Assembly (NCBI GenBank): GCA_023897205.1
Contig: JAHWDD010000001.1
Span: 1,798,001 to 1,862,000 of the forward strand
Reading direction: 5' to 3'
DNA: 64,000 bases
Source of the DNA: Exophiala sp. HKRS030
Lineage: Eukaryota; Ascomycota; Eurotiomycetes; Chaetothyriales; Herpotrichiellaceae
Of this stretch, positions 46,877-58,607 are shown piece after piece (the first letter of the stretch is position 1; each line of letters starts with the position of its first letter). A program made the translations under genes and the position numbers. The notes beneath the pieces were generated by a model. It saw only the letters and a program-made list of their open reading frames with translations, did not search any database and was not told the DNA's origin.

Positions 46877-47668
46877 ATGGCACTCACTTCCAAGATTACA
46901 TCTGGACGAACGTGCCTAGTGACAGGAGGAGCAGGAGGTCTAGGCAAATCAATCGCCCTCGCTCTGCTAGAAGAAGGTGCAAAGGTGGTCGTCAGTGACT
47001 TCAGCGAAAGCCTACTCGACTCCGTGGCGGCAGAATTCCAACCGAAAGAATCTGTCTTGTTACTGCCCGCAGACGTCGCGGACGCCGGGGCAGTTGAATC
47101 TTTGATATCCAAGGCGGTGCACCACTTCGGACGGCTTGACGTCCTGGTCAATTGCGCCGGCATCTTCGATCGCTTCGAGCCGGTGGGGGACATCAACCAA
47201 GACCTTTGGTCCAAGGTACTCTCCGTCAACGTCACAGGACCTTATCTGTTGAGCAAGGCTGCCGTCAATCATTTCCTGAGTAGATCCGCCACGGACGCAT
47301 CGATCATCAATATAGGATCGTTGGCAAGTGAACACGGGTGGTGTGGAGGTGCGGCGTACACTACCAGCAAACACGCCATCAAAGGCCTCACCAAGTCCAC
47401 CGCTGCTTTTTACAGAAACAAGGGCATCAGGTGTAACTTGGTCATGCCGGGAGGGATGAACACGGACATTGTCGCGAATGTGGCCAATACCCAAGGTTTA
47501 GATCCAGAAGGTTCAAAGATGCTGGATGCCGTGGTGGAGGCTTTGGACACTCCCATCTCCGATACGAAGGAGGTGGCGAATTTGGTCGCTTTCCTGGCGT
47601 CTACCCGCTCATCTGCCTTGACTGGGGCCGTGATCAAGGCGGACCATGGTATAACAACGCTCATATAG
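46877..47668 (+). CDS. Short-chain dehydrogenase/reductase (classical SDR)
   Basis: One exon, 263 residues. Cofactor motif TGGAGGLG (16-23), NCAG (92-95), catalytic S148 (NIGSLAS), Y161 and K165 (YTTSK). The C-terminus (STRSSALTGAVIKADHGIT) keeps the classical SDR end with the usual GG-x-D changed to KADHG. An acidic residue after the second strand (SDFSES) suggests NAD(H) preference. One of three SDRs in the accessory block; it probably oxidises or reduces a pathway intermediate. Confidence 0.92.
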   Translation: MALTSKITSGRTCLVTGGAGGLGKSIALALLEEGAKVVVSDFSESLLDSVAAEFQPKESVLLLPADVADAGAVESLISKAVHHFGRLDVLVNCAGIFDRFEPVGDINQDLWSKVLSVNVTGPYLLSKAAVNHFLSRSATDASIINIGSLASEHGWCGGAAYTTSKHAIKGLTKSTAAFYRNKGIRCNLVMPGGMNTDIVANVANTQGLDPEGSKMLDAVVEALDTPISDTKEVANLVAFLASTRSSALTGAVIKADHGITTLI

Positions 47669-48162
47669 GACAAGACAAAGCTGACGACTCTTTCACACAT
47701 ACCAAGAAATTGGACTGTAGGACACTCGAACCAGATAGAAAGCAAGTAAGCGCCCGTAGAAAAACTTGCTTAGGTGCTAGATGATGAATAACACCTACGA
47801 GGTTTCCAAGGGAAAAGGTCAAGTAAGTAAGGAAGTATGTATGTTCAATCGCTCAGAGCCGACAACCTCCTGCCTACCTCGAATTTTCTCGATGTGTTCG
47901 GTCGAGATATCTGCTACTACAAGACCGGCTAACAAGGACCGATACAGCATGCTGGGGATTTCCGTCTTGGATGAAAACATTCGAGTCATTCCAACTAGCC
48001 ATTGAACATCATCATCTCTGGGGTTTTCACCTATCACATCATACTTGTTTCAGTTCTGCTCTTCTAGACTAATCCTCGACCAGACACCAAGTCAGCATGC
48101 TACCTCCATCTAACTCTTATGGTCGGTCAATTGTTTACATATTCCTTCCTCTACTATCATTG
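47669..48162. other. Convergent intergenic gap
   Basis: 3' flanks of the SDR (plus) and the P450 (minus). Nothing recognised. Confidence 0.5.
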
Positions 48163-50126
48163 CTAGAACAAATCCACTTGTTCATACTTGGGGAAGAAGT
48201 TTGCTTTCGCGTCAGCATATTCTTTCAGGATCAATTGTCGTCTCGCCTCAGATCTGACGGTAATCATGGCCGGAAACTCAAAGGGACACATGGTAAGTCC
48301 CTCCCTGTAACCTGTCTCGACGCTGGGGTCAGGTAGAATCGGCTTTTTCGTTTCAGGGTCCATCTTCGGTTCAATCTTGAACGCCCAGAGTAATTTGGTG
48401 ATGGCATGCCAGAGGTTTCGATCCGCTAAGTGTATCCCTGGGCACAGGCGACGACCATTGCCTATAGTTCCAAGAGAAGTAAGTCAGCGGGAAAAGCAAA
48501 TCATAAACGGACATGAAAAATCTTCAATGAACGAACCAAATCCATAATGATCACGATTCTCGTAATCTGCAGAATTTGCGTATTCTGCTGCCAACAATGT
48601 CCGTCCCTTGTAATGGTCGGGATCAAAAGTATTAGGGTGCGGAAATTTGGACTCATCCTGGTGCAAACCATAGACGTTCACAAACAGGACCGTTCCCTTG
48701 GGAAGGAATTTTCCATCCACCCACTGGTCTGGAGACCAAAAAAAGTCAGCAAAAGTACACAAACTGTTGGCTTCAAAATCCAACGCCCTGAGGCAGACAC
48801 TTACCTTCTGAGAGTGCATGTGGGAACCCCAGTGGTGCTGTTGGTCTCCACCGCATCGCCTCCTTGACCATGGTGGCAAGATAAGGCATGGATTTATAGT
48901 CGGACCACGTCGGTAGTCTCTTGTCACCCACGACGGCGTCTATTTCAGCCTGAGCCTTCTTCTGTACCTCGGGGTAGAGGATCATCGCTTGCAACCAAGA
49001 GCTCAAGGTCGAAGCAGAGGTGTCTGAACCTCCCTTGAGCGTGACACCGGCCAGAAGCATAATGTTGTGGCTCGAAAGACCGTGCTTCTCCTCCTGTTCC
49101 AACAGTCGGTCCGCGATACAGTCCGTTGGCCCGGTCGTCCTTCGTCTTTCTTCCACAGATCGGAGTAGACCTCCATAAAGGTTATGTACTTTGTCATGGA
49201 CAAGGCTAGCGCGATTCATCCAGTTTCCGAGAAATCGTTGAGGAACCAATTTCAGAATTGGAAACAAATCAACCGGCGGAGTCGCTCCAAACTCATTGAT
49301 CCTAGCCCAAAGCTCGACGATGTCGTTGAGCTTCTTGGTCCACGGTGCGTCAATTGAGGGTGATCGAATTCCGTAGACTTTGAAGAAAGAAAGCGCGTCA
49401 GTCAGCCAGTTTTCAGCCTTGGATCTCCTTGCTGCAGAGAGAGAGAGATGATTTACCGATACTCATGATGATGCTGTTGCTAAATCTCTTGAGATGCTGC
49501 ATCCACTCATCCGGCGATTGAAGGACGTCGTAAAGCAGCTGGACGCTTTCAGCCTGGTGGATCTTGCTGTGTTCCCGATCACAAAGGGCCTCCGTCAAGT
49601 CTTATGGATCAATCTACGCATCATCCGCCACCTCGGAGTGTTGTCCATCATGAGCATGTGGTCTCCCTCCGTGATGAGGTGTTGCGAAACCAACGATACG
49701 GGCCGATTGCTCGAGGCCGAGGCCTTCTTGTCCATGATTTGCTTGATGATCCGTCGATCCGTGAGGACAACTGCTGTCCCTGGGCCCAGCTTGAGACTGT
49801 ACATGCCGCCATACTGCTTTGCCCATTCTGTAAATCTGTGTTAATGGTCAGTGTATGGCACACATGTATGGGAGGTTGATAAGCAAGCTTTTGCAACCTA
49901 CTGCAGATAAGGCTTGTGCAAGGGCATCTGATGCAAGTTACCGATAATGGGCAACGTACGTGGGCCTTTTTTGTTCTCTCGTTAATTTTCTTGTCCAACA
50001 TTCTTCCCCGTCGTACTATGTGGACGTACCATTGGGGAGATTTGGACCTCTTCTTCCTATACAAGCGATGGAATAGATCAAGACGCCCACTGTAAAGATG
50101 ACGGGAGCCAAGAGCAACAACCCCAT
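48163..50126 (-). pseudogene. Cytochrome P450 (E-class group I) with a one-base frameshift
   Basis: Exons 50126-50030, 49965-49902, 49835-49457, 49377-48805, 48728-48537, 48461-48163. All splice phases fit (534 residues) only if one missing base is allowed in exon 3. The frame WRMMRRLIHKT ends in TGA at 49597-49595, while the next codons (TEALCDREHSKIHQAESV) continue the family sequence in the -1 register without a gap. Otherwise the gene is complete: N-terminal anchor, PIIGNLHQMP, I-helix LKGGSDTSAS, KEAMRWRP, and heme loop FGNGRRLCPG. It resembles the OrdA-like P450s of fungal pathways. It is either a recent null allele in this strain or a sequencing/assembly error. It is divergent from the SDR at 50892. 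Confidence 0.82.
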
Positions 50127-50891
50127 TGTCACAATAGGTTCAAGGCTGAGATTTCACGAAGGCTGCCTCGTGTCTTCTAGATGTTCCTGGTGAATACAAT
50201 GCTCACAAACCGTGTAACTCATGGAATCAACTGGTGAGCTTGACTTTGATATGAGGATAAATATTGAATCTCTATACAAGGCTGTAATTCTATTCTATGA
50301 GCCGATCTTGATTCCTTTTTTTCGGGTAAAAAAGGGGTAGGCATGTCTGAATGAAATGCTCTGGAACTCACTACGTTGCCACAGCCTTAGCCCCATAATC
50401 CACCCTCCGTCTATCACCGTAACACATGGGGTCGATGTTTGAAGCTGAAGGGTTGTTCAGATGGACTAGTACCGGGGTAACCGTACTCGCGGAGGCCAGG
50501 AGCAGGGCGAATGTCAATTGCTGTAAGGGGTATCCCCCAAACTCGCTGCTTCTCAGCAACGGCTGAAGGCGGTTGTCAGCTTCTTCGGATGGAGGGGTGG
50601 AAGGGGGGGACACATCTCCACGCATCAACTCATTGTTCCCTCCAGACTTCTGGGATTGGTAGGCCCTGAACGAAGTATCTACAACTGTAACGATATGTCG
50701 ACGTTGCGTGATCCGACCAGGCCGAATGCCGGAGTTATGTCGCTCTATACATTGTGGTGGAGGTTCTCACATCAATCTGACCTGAGTCTGTCCATCTCCC
50801 CCGCCACAGTATCAGGTGGTTCATTCGGACACCGCGCAGTCCTTCCCGTTTGCCTCAATCTAGGTTTCCCTTATGTCATGTACCAAGCAAC
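50127..50891. promoter_or_regulatory. Divergent promoter of P450 and SDR, with GGGTAAA/GGGGT boxes
   Basis: At 50322-50341 TCGGGTAAA is followed directly by AAAGGGGTAGG. The same two words (TCGGGTAAA and AAAAAGGGGT) recur at 56423-56450 in another divergent promoter of the block. Confidence 0.4.
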
Positions 50892-51708
50892 ATGTCGAGC
50901 CTAAAAGATAAAGTCATTGCTATCACTGGAGCAGCCGGGGGCATTGGAGCAGCCACGGCTTGTATGCTTGCTTCTCGAGGAGCGAAACTCTCTCTGGCCG
51001 ACACAGACGCAAGTGCGTTGCAGCACTTGTCTCGGGACATAACCACCAAGTACAAGACGAAGGTACTCACAACCACTGTCGACGTGACAAACTCCGACCA
51101 GGTAGATCAATGGATCGTAGCCACCGTCAAACACTTCTCCAAGCTCTCTGGAGGTGTCAATCTTGCGGGAATAGTTGGCAGAGATTTCGGGAGAAAAGGG
51201 GCACATGAAGTTTCCGATCATGATTTTGACTTGGTCATGAAAATCAACGTCAAAGGTGTTATGGCCTGTCAACGTGCACAATTACTGCACATTGAAGACG
51301 GAGGGTCAATTGTGAACGCTGCCAGTGTTTCGGGAAAGATGGGCATACCTCAGGCGCTAGCCTACGCTGCAAGCAAGCACGCTGTTATCGGACTCACTCG
51401 AGTCGCTGCGGTCGAGAACGGGCACCGCAGGGTGAGAGTGAATGCTATTGCCCCGTAAGTAGATCCCCTTTCGTCCAGAACATGCTCAATCCTGTGTGGT
51501 CACTAATGGACACGATAGAGGGAGTATCGATACTAAAATGCTGGATACGGCTCGAGAAGTTCACATAGGCGACAATGATCACAAGTCACCAATCAACCGG
51601 GCAGGTAAAGCAGAAGAAGTGGGAGCTTTGATCGCGTTTTTGCTGAGTGACGAGGCAACATTCACAACCGGAGCAGTCTACACAATTGATGGTGGGCTAA
51701 CCCCTTAA
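50892..51708 (+). CDS. Short-chain dehydrogenase/reductase
   Basis: Exons 50892-51454 and 51519-51708; 250 residues. TGAAGGIG (12-19) binds the cofactor and LADTD after strand 2 suggests NAD(H). NLAG stands for NNAG, NAASVSG gives the Ser, and YAASK the catalytic Tyr/Lys. The splice joins VRVNAIAP to GSIDTKM, the normal SDR order after strand 6, and the tail TFTTGAVYTIDGGLTP is canonical. It shares its promoter with the frameshifted P450 and converges with the EthD gene at 51803, ending 95 bases from it. Confidence 0.92.
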
Positions 51709-51802
51709 ATATCCATGTACTCTATATACATCGGTCGATCGTCGACGGAAACAAGAGTGATTATATCCCAACACAATTGTCTAAAGCAGATTCTACTCAC
51801 TC

Positions 51803-52273
51803 TCAGATGATCCAAGGCCCGACTTTGCTTTCGTGGTCTTCCGAAATGAACATCACCATTGATTCGCGATCAAACAGATTTTCTTCGTCCCTCTTCACAA
51901 TCTCGCTGAAGTCGGGATTGGATTGTCCCTTGAAAGAGTCAAACAAATCCTTGTCAGAATACCACACCTCCATAATAACATCATAGCCTCCAGTCTTCGG
52001 CGCTGCCAAGGGGGAGGCTAACCCTGCAAAGGGTTCCAGATATCGGCGTGCATATCGCAGAACACCAGGATGTGAAACGTGTTCGTCGAACAGCTTAATG
52101 TGATGATTCTCATAGTAGTCCTTAAACTCTTCCATGGACAATCCAGGTTTCCTCTTGAATAGACCTACAACCTTCACCGTCGTCGGCTTGCCGTTCTGAA
52201 GGGGATCATCAGCGCCGAGTGACAGCAACTCCAAGTAGTATCAACTTACGGGTCCGCTAGTAGCTTGTGCCAT
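51803..52273 (-). CDS. EthD domain protein (paralogue of the gene at 59255)
   Basis: Exons 52273-52250 (24 bases, MAQATSGP) and 52195-51803; 138 residues. Core: VVGLFKRKPGLSMEEF, YYENHHIKLF (EthD Y-x(4)-H-x2-L pattern), PGVLRYARRYL, GGYDVIMEVWY, then DRESMVMFISEDHESKVGPW. The gene at 59255 shares the same intron position and most of these blocks, so the two arose by duplication. EthD proteins are dimeric barrels; in fungi they often assist aromatic-ring dehydration or oxidation. Its start is divergent from the MFS transporter. Confidence 0.88.
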
Positions 52274-52906
52274 GGTTCAAAGGTTCGTAGTTGTGACAAG
52301 GTGTCTTGAAAGTCCTCGATTCCAGTATCGTTCAGTCTTGGTAATGGCTATACCGATTTGATTATTTGGTGCTTTTAGCCATAATCTCCTGGAGATGCAC
52401 CCCCAAACCCTAGGAGCAAATGACCCCACCCGACCCCAGGCCATGAGGGTGCGACTATGGGGGAAACTTCTGCCCCAACCAGGCTGACCAATACTCTATC
52501 CTATTACGACGACAATTAGAAAACTCCGCTCCACCCCTAACTACTCCATTCTCCGTGCGAATACGAGCCACCATCCCATGGAATCGTGCGAAGAGTGGCA
52601 TATTAAAGTTCCAGAGGCACGGTGGTTCCGGATGGGGTCCCCAGGCGCCTTGAATTCCCTCAGATGAGTCTCGACCATTTCTGCTGACAACCCTAATGTT
52701 GTCCAAGTTTAATAGAGTTCATATCTGAGCATCGAGCGCCACGTTTCGAAGTCGACTTCCAGGCATTGTGGTCACGGAAACCCCATGGGGCCTCTAATAA
52801 GTGTATAAAGACGAAAGTGGCATTCTCACACAATCCCCAGCTTTCTCACATCTCATTTCCTCTCATTATCATAGTCGTACGCAACCTCTTTCTAAGTATC
52901 AAGAAG
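52274..52906. promoter_or_regulatory. Divergent promoter of EthD protein and MFS transporter, with ACCCC boxes
   Basis: At 52421-52440 two ACCCC boxes stand 10 bases apart (tgACCCCacccgACCCCagg), preceded by another C-run at 52400. A matching GGGG run lies at 52458. No gene inside. Confidence 0.4.
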
Positions 52907-54859
52907 ATGGCGATAGCTAAAGAAGAATCTTCTGTCTATTCCACTATGCCAGCTACCCACGTCGACATCAATGAAAGTGAGGGAGGCACCCTCTGGAATC
53001 ATGCCAAAACATTCGCCCTCGTGGGAGTAAGTTTTCTCCATCTAGCCAATGTAGTCTGGAATGACGGTGGCTAATGACGGCACGAAAAGGCGGTTCTCAG
53101 CTTGTTCTTCTGCGAATTGATCATCTTGGTGGGCGGTGGGACTTTTGCTCAGCGTGTTGCCTCTGAAATTGGAGGTGTCGGTCTCACCTCATGGCCATCA
53201 CTGGCAGTGATCATCTTCACTGTTGCCCTCGCAGCACCGCTTTCCCAGGCTTCCGACTAGTGAGTCCAATTCCTCCCGATGTGCCTGATCCATTTACGGT
53301 CAACGTTTATGCTGACATGACTTGGAAACAGTTGGGGCAGAAAATGGATCCTTGTCGTTCCCAATATCGGTGGGATAGCTGGTGCCATCATCTCTGCCCG
53401 TGCGACTTCAATGGGAATGTACATCGCCGGATTCTGTGTTGGAGGCATCGGCTTCGGTGCACAAGGCCTCATTCTGGCCGTCATATCTGAAGTCCTGCCC
53501 CGCCGCTTCCGTTCCTGGGCTCAGGCCTCTGCCAACATCATGAATGCTCTCGGGTCCATCTTTGCTTTAACCGTGGGTGGTTACTTGGTTCAGTCGCGTG
53601 TTGGCGGCTTCCGGATCTACTTCTACATCTGTGCCGGAATCTACGCTGTTTCCGTTCTTCTCGTCTTCCTCCTCTATAACCCGCCACCCAGGGAACTCCA
53701 GTCTCTGAGTTTCAGAGAGAAGGTCGCGGCTCTGGATTGGCCAGCATATTTTCTTCTTGGAACCGGATGCACTCTACTCTGTTTAGGACTGTTATGGGCG
53801 GAAAATCCCTACCCTTGGAAGGACGCTCATGTCCTTGCACCTCTTCTTATCGGTGTTGTTCTGCTCAGTATCCTGGCTGTTTACGCCACGAAGTTTAAGA
53901 AAGACGGTTTGTTTCATCATGCTCTCTTCCACCACCGCAACTTTCCAATTTCGGTGGTCGGCTCTGCTATCGAGGGCATGGGCTATATGACAGCGGCCGT
54001 CTTCTTTCCTTACGCACTATCCGTTCTTCAGGCAGGCCATCTAAGCACCTACAGACAATACCTGTGCCAGATGGTCGGTTTCTGTGCTTTTGGTGTCGCC
54101 TGTTTTCTCTCGGGTCTCTACATTTACAAAACAAAGTCAGTCAGAATGACCGGCGTAGGAACATTTGTCATGTTTCTCATCTTCATGTGTGTCATGGCCA
54201 GTGTCAACGAAAACACTCCCTCGACCCATTACTGGGGCTACATTCTCTTCTACGGCTCAGGCCTGGGCCTAGCCCTCGTCACTTTCTTCACAGCTGCGCA
54301 GTTTGCTACACCACCCGAGCTGATTGCCACAACTTCTGGGATCTGTACTGGCGTCCGCAGCTTAGGCGGTTCAATTGGATTGTCTATTATCAACGCCATA
54401 TTTGCGAGTACCCTCACCAGCAACCTGGCTCCGAAGGTCACCAAGGCTGTAGTACCACTGGGTTTGGAGGGCACAAATATCGGTATGCTCATTGGCGCCT
54501 TGACCTCGGGAAATATTGCTTTGGCAGAACAGATTCCTGGTATCAGTCCCGAGATTATCGCTGCAGCTGGTCTGGCCATCAAGCAAGCATACGTAGTCTC
54601 GTTTAGAAACGTCTTTATTTGTGGAGCAGCATTCATGGCTGTGGGCATCATAAGTGAGTTCGAACCCTCCCAGTGAAAAAGACTACCCTTACTGACTTGT
54701 TCGACTGCAGTCACTGCTTTTATGACCAACCCCCGTTCAGAGTTCAACGCAAAGGTGGATGCACCTATCGCTGTCTCGTCGGAATCCGACCTTGAGCACG
54801 AATCCAAGGCTGTCCCCGTCGAGCACAACGAGAATCACGAGCTTGCTGAACAAAGATAA
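52907..54859 (+). CDS. MFS transporter (TRI12-like drug/metabolite exporter)
   Basis: Exons 52907-53026, 53090-53259, 53332-54653, 54711-54859; 586 residues with closed phases. About 14 hydrophobic helices can be counted, fitting the 14-helix DHA2/TRI12 branch. Landmarks are SDYWGRKW across the second splice (the loop 2-3 motif), GGIGFGAQGL, ISEVLPRRFRSWAQ and a late TTSGICTGVRSLGGSIG. The cytosolic ends are charged (C-terminal HESKAVPVEHNENHELAEQ). TRI12-type carriers expel toxins or take up iron chelates across the plasma membrane. In this block it is the only transporter, likely moving the substrate or product of the neighbouring enzymes. Confidence 0.92.
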
Positions 54860-55289
54860 GCGATGAGAGCTACCTCGTCAGGAAAGTTGAGAAGCGATAG
54901 AAAGAGATAAGAGATAGTGTTAGAGGAAACATTAGCCAGAGTTAAGATTCGCATTCAAATGCTTGTGGCTAAGACCACTACGTAGCTTGACTCTAACATT
55001 ATTGAATGGAAGAGTGAACCAGTTTTGACTTGACCGTCTCATGGGAACGCCTTTCACGCACAAAATATCGGACGAGGTCAGTATAACAACCGATGGCCTT
55101 GAACCCCGACAGAGGCGTTGAGAGCGTTGTAGTATTTTCTCATGATTGTTCTTCTCAGAGGCCATTGTGGACTTAAACCTGGACTATACATTCCTCGATT
55201 TCATCGTCACAAAGTAGGACAGACGAATTCAGTGATATCTGTTCTCATCATTCTATCAAGTTCTACTTAAGAGTAGCCTACATAACATA
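54860..55289. other. Convergent intergenic gap
   Basis: 3' flanks of the MFS gene (plus) and the SDR (minus). Nothing recognised. Confidence 0.5.
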
Positions 55290-56096
55290 CTAATATTGCA
55301 GAGCAAGGGCACCTCCATCACATCTTACCACGGTTCCGGTGACGTTGCTGGCCTCATCGCTCAACAAAAATGCAATGACCTGGGCCTGTTCCATGGGCTT
55401 AGCGCCTCTCTTGAGAGCCGTGGCTTGAATTCCCGGCTCCACATATTCCTTCGCGACGCTCATTAGACGCCTGGAGAGCGTCAACCCCGTGGCAATGGCA
55501 TTCACCCTGATGCCTTTTGATCCATACTCGGTTGCGGCGGCAGTGCTCATCGTACTGATGGCTGCTTTGGAAGAGCCGTACAAGCTGATGCCTGGTTCAG
55601 TTTGCGTGGCGGATATGGAGCTCATGTTGACAATGGCCGATCCGCTCTTCATGTGAGGAATCTGGGTCCGCATACAATTGTACACGCCCCGGGTGTTCAT
55701 GTCGATGGAGAAGTTGAAGTCTTCAGTGGCCGTGTCAGCCAGTTTGTTGTACTTGTGGACCGCTCCAGCGATGTTGGCTGCACCGTCCAGTCGGCCGAAT
55801 TTGGCGATTGTCTCGTCAATCCAGTCTCTGACCTGGTCCTCCTTGCTGACGTCCACGACCTTGGTGAAGAACTTCTGTCCGAGTAAAGCTGACGTCTTGG
55901 ACTTTTCTTGAAGTGCCGCCTCCAACTCCGCCATCCCCTCTGGGTTGTTGCTCATGGCAGAGACAGTGGCGCCACGGGACCAGAGAAGAAGGGTAGTCGC
56001 CAGCCCGATACCGGAACTTGCTCCTGTGATGGTAATCACCTTGCCCTCGAAAGGATGTGCCGACAGAGGTGCGGGAAAGTCTACTTCAAGACCCAT
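55290..56096 (-). CDS. Short-chain dehydrogenase/reductase
   Basis: One exon, 268 residues. TGASSGIG (24-31) is the cofactor loop; NIAG stands for NNAG, NMSSIS contains the Ser, and YGSSK the catalytic Tyr/Lys. The end NVTGTVVRCDGGALALQY is canonical. AMSNNPE after strand 2, with no acidic residue, suggests NADP(H). It has the widespread fungal layout with a short proline-containing N-terminus (MGLEVDFPAPLSAHPFEGK). It is divergent from the flavoprotein gene at 56726. Confidence 0.92.
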   Translation of the reverse strand: MGLEVDFPAPLSAHPFEGKVITITGASSGIGLATTLLLWSRGATVSAMSNNPEGMAELEAALQEKSKTSALLGQKFFTKVVDVSKEDQVRDWIDETIAKFGRLDGAANIAGAVHKYNKLADTATEDFNFSIDMNTRGVYNCMRTQIPHMKSGSAIVNMSSISATQTEPGISLYGSSKAAISTMSTAAATEYGSKGIRVNAIATGLTLSRRLMSVAKEYVEPGIQATALKRGAKPMEQAQVIAFLLSDEASNVTGTVVRCDGGALALQY

Positions 56097-56725
56097 GGTG
56101 AATGTTCATCAGCCAACTTCCTAAACGTTCAACGATACTATGGTGATTGTAGTTCCAGAAACGACTCGTCAATGGCAAACTTGGCCGTCTTGTAAATGTC
56201 TCGGCGTCGTATCGATACGTTTGTTCACAAAGGTCCCATTTATCATTATTCTACCACGAGCTATCACAGGAGGCAAATATGATTCACATTCCCCACAAAA
56301 TCATTTTGCATGAGCTGAACTACTGTCTGCAAGATCTCGGGAGAGTCTGGAGAGATCCACAGTTCGATCTATCGTGTTGTTTATTGGTACTCCACGCCTA
56401 CCCGGGGGAATGGTTAACTGGTCTCGGGTAAATCTGGGGTAAAAAGGGGTTGATTTCAAAGCCGGATCCACCCACTCACGAACTCGTGCGATGCTTCGTC
56501 TGCTTGCCATCCCCAGGTTTCTGGCTTTCTCCATGATCGCCTCCAACAGAGACATTGACATCCTCCGAAGGTGGAGAAGGCACGGTGTCCTGGTTATTTT
56601 CTGTCAACAGAATCTGCCTTGATATTAATTTATATTGCGGTCAACTACAAAGCCTGCTGGTAGGCGCTGTCACATTCTCCGCCATTATTGCCTGTGTAAG
56701 CAGACGGCACATCCATAAGTTCAGG
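56097..56725. promoter_or_regulatory. Divergent promoter of SDR and flavoprotein, with GGGGT boxes
   Basis: At 56423-56450: TCGGGTAAA, then TGGGGTAAAAAGGGGT. This is the densest group of such boxes in the block and shares two exact words with 50322-50341. Confidence 0.42.
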
Positions 56726-58607
56726 ATGTTGCGAAAACCACCATTGCTCCAGTCTCGGTCACCATTCGATGTAGGCGCATCTCTCTTATGCTCACAGTCA
56801 AGCATTTCTCGTGTAAGGGCACCGAGGAGGTACCTTAAATCCCGCGCAACGTACGCGACTGTGGTCGAGGTACGTATCCTATCACCAACTGGACTCATCA
56901 TTTTTTTGCTTCACTAACCATCGACTCCAGGCACCTAGATACGATGTTGAATATGACGTGGTAGTCGTTGGTTCAGGGGCAGGGGGGCTGACAGCTGCCT
57001 TAGCCGCGGCCCTCAAGGGAAACCGAAAGGTCCTTGTCGCTGAGAAAACGAAATGGTTTGGAGGCACATCAGCGTACTCGGGAGGAGCCCTCTGGCTCCC
57101 TATGAATTCTGTGTCATTGTCTGCAGGTTTCCAGGACTCGAGAGAACGAGCAGAAACATACTTACGGAATTACTTGAAAGAAGACTACGACGGTTCGAAA
57201 ACGATGGTGACAGCATATCTCGAAGCAGCTCCAGCGATGACCGAGTTCTTAGAATCCAACTCGGCGACAAAGTTCGTCGCGGCACCAACTCCAGACTACT
57301 ACTTGGAGCTCGACGGTGCTTGCAAGGCAGGGCGAACTGTTTTGAATGCTCCCTATGACGGCCGAAGATTAGGTCGTATGGTTAAACAAGTACGATACCC
57401 ACTACAAGGATACTGCGCCTTTGGATCATTACAAGTTGACCTTCTGGACATGAATACCTGGAGACAGCCATTCAGAAGTCTGGGAAACTTTTCATCTGTT
57501 ACACGAGGTGTCCTTCGATACGCCTTTGACCGAGTGCGGTGGGGGAAAGGAACAAAATTGTGCAACGGCAATGCATTAGTCGGTCGACTACTGGAGAAGT
57601 CTTCACAATCTGGTATCGATTTATGGAATAATGCTCCAGCTGTAGAGCAGATCCTAGAGGACGGGCGCGTCACCGGTATGATGATCAGCCGAAATGGTCA
57701 GAAGATGAGAGTCCGGGCACGGAACGGAGTCATCCTCGCAAGTGGCGGGTTTGCAAGATCAAGCGAACTCAGCCGCAAATACCTATCGAACCCCGATTGG
57801 ACAGTCAGCCCTCGAGGAAATGTGGGAGATGGCATGCGATTCGGTCTTGCAAGTGGAGGAAGCTTGCCAGAACCCCTGGGTGAAGATGCCGCCTTATGGT
57901 CTCCCATATCGATATTGAACTCTCCCAAGGGCCCTGCTCGTTCCTATCCACATTTTGCTACTGCTATCACCAAGCCAGGCTCGATAATGGTAGATGGCGA
58001 CGGCAAACGGTTTGTAAACGAAGCAGCCGCATATCAGGACCTCGGACGTGCGACTCATAAGGCTGGTGTCCGCGTGTCTCAGCTCGTTGGTGACAAGCGA
58101 CATCTGCGGAACTATGGAATGGGCATGGCCTTGCCGGGAGGTTATCCTATCAGACACCTCATCAAGCGCGGCTATCTCATTACCGCCCCCAGTATTCCGG
58201 CTCTTGCAGAGAGGATCGGGGTCAATCCCGCCAACCTTTCAGCTACTATCGAACGGTTCAACGGTTTCGCTCGTAAAGGCAAAGATGAGGACTTTGGCCG
58301 CGGAGATGGATCATTCGACCAAGCCTACGGCGATTTCGAAGTCAAGCCGAATCCAAGCTTAGCACCTATCGAAAAGGGTCCGTTTTACGCTTTGACGTTA
58401 TTCTCAGGAAACGGCATCACCATGTATGGCTTGAATACGAACAAGGACGGCCAGGTGCTGAAGGAATCAGGAGAGCCAGTCCCTGGCCTATATGCTGTGG
58501 GTGCAGACTCGAATCACTTCTTGCGAGGGAAATATCCTTCTGGGGGTCTAACCTTGGGCCCATCAATGGTGTTTGGATATCGTGCGGGTGTTCATGTTGC
58601 AGGTTGA
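56726..58607 (+). CDS. FAD-dependent dehydrogenase, 3-ketosteroid delta-1-dehydrogenase-like
   Basis: Exons 56726-56869 and 56931-58607; 606 residues. The first exon is basic and Ser/Arg-rich with no acidic residues until its end (MLRKPPLLQS, RAPRRYLKSRATYA), resembling a mitochondrial presequence. The second begins with DVVVVGSGAGGLTAALAAAL (FAD fold) and KWFGGTSAYSGGALWLP. The C-terminal KYPSGGLTLGPSMVFGYRAG is the family signature around the flavin, with the Tyr and Gly that polarise the ketone in bacterial KstD. Bacterial relatives insert the C1-C2 double bond into 3-keto steroids. Fungal members are mostly uncharacterised and may act on other cyclic ketones, so the substrate is inference. 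It is divergent from an SDR that could supply its ketone. Confidence 0.87.
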
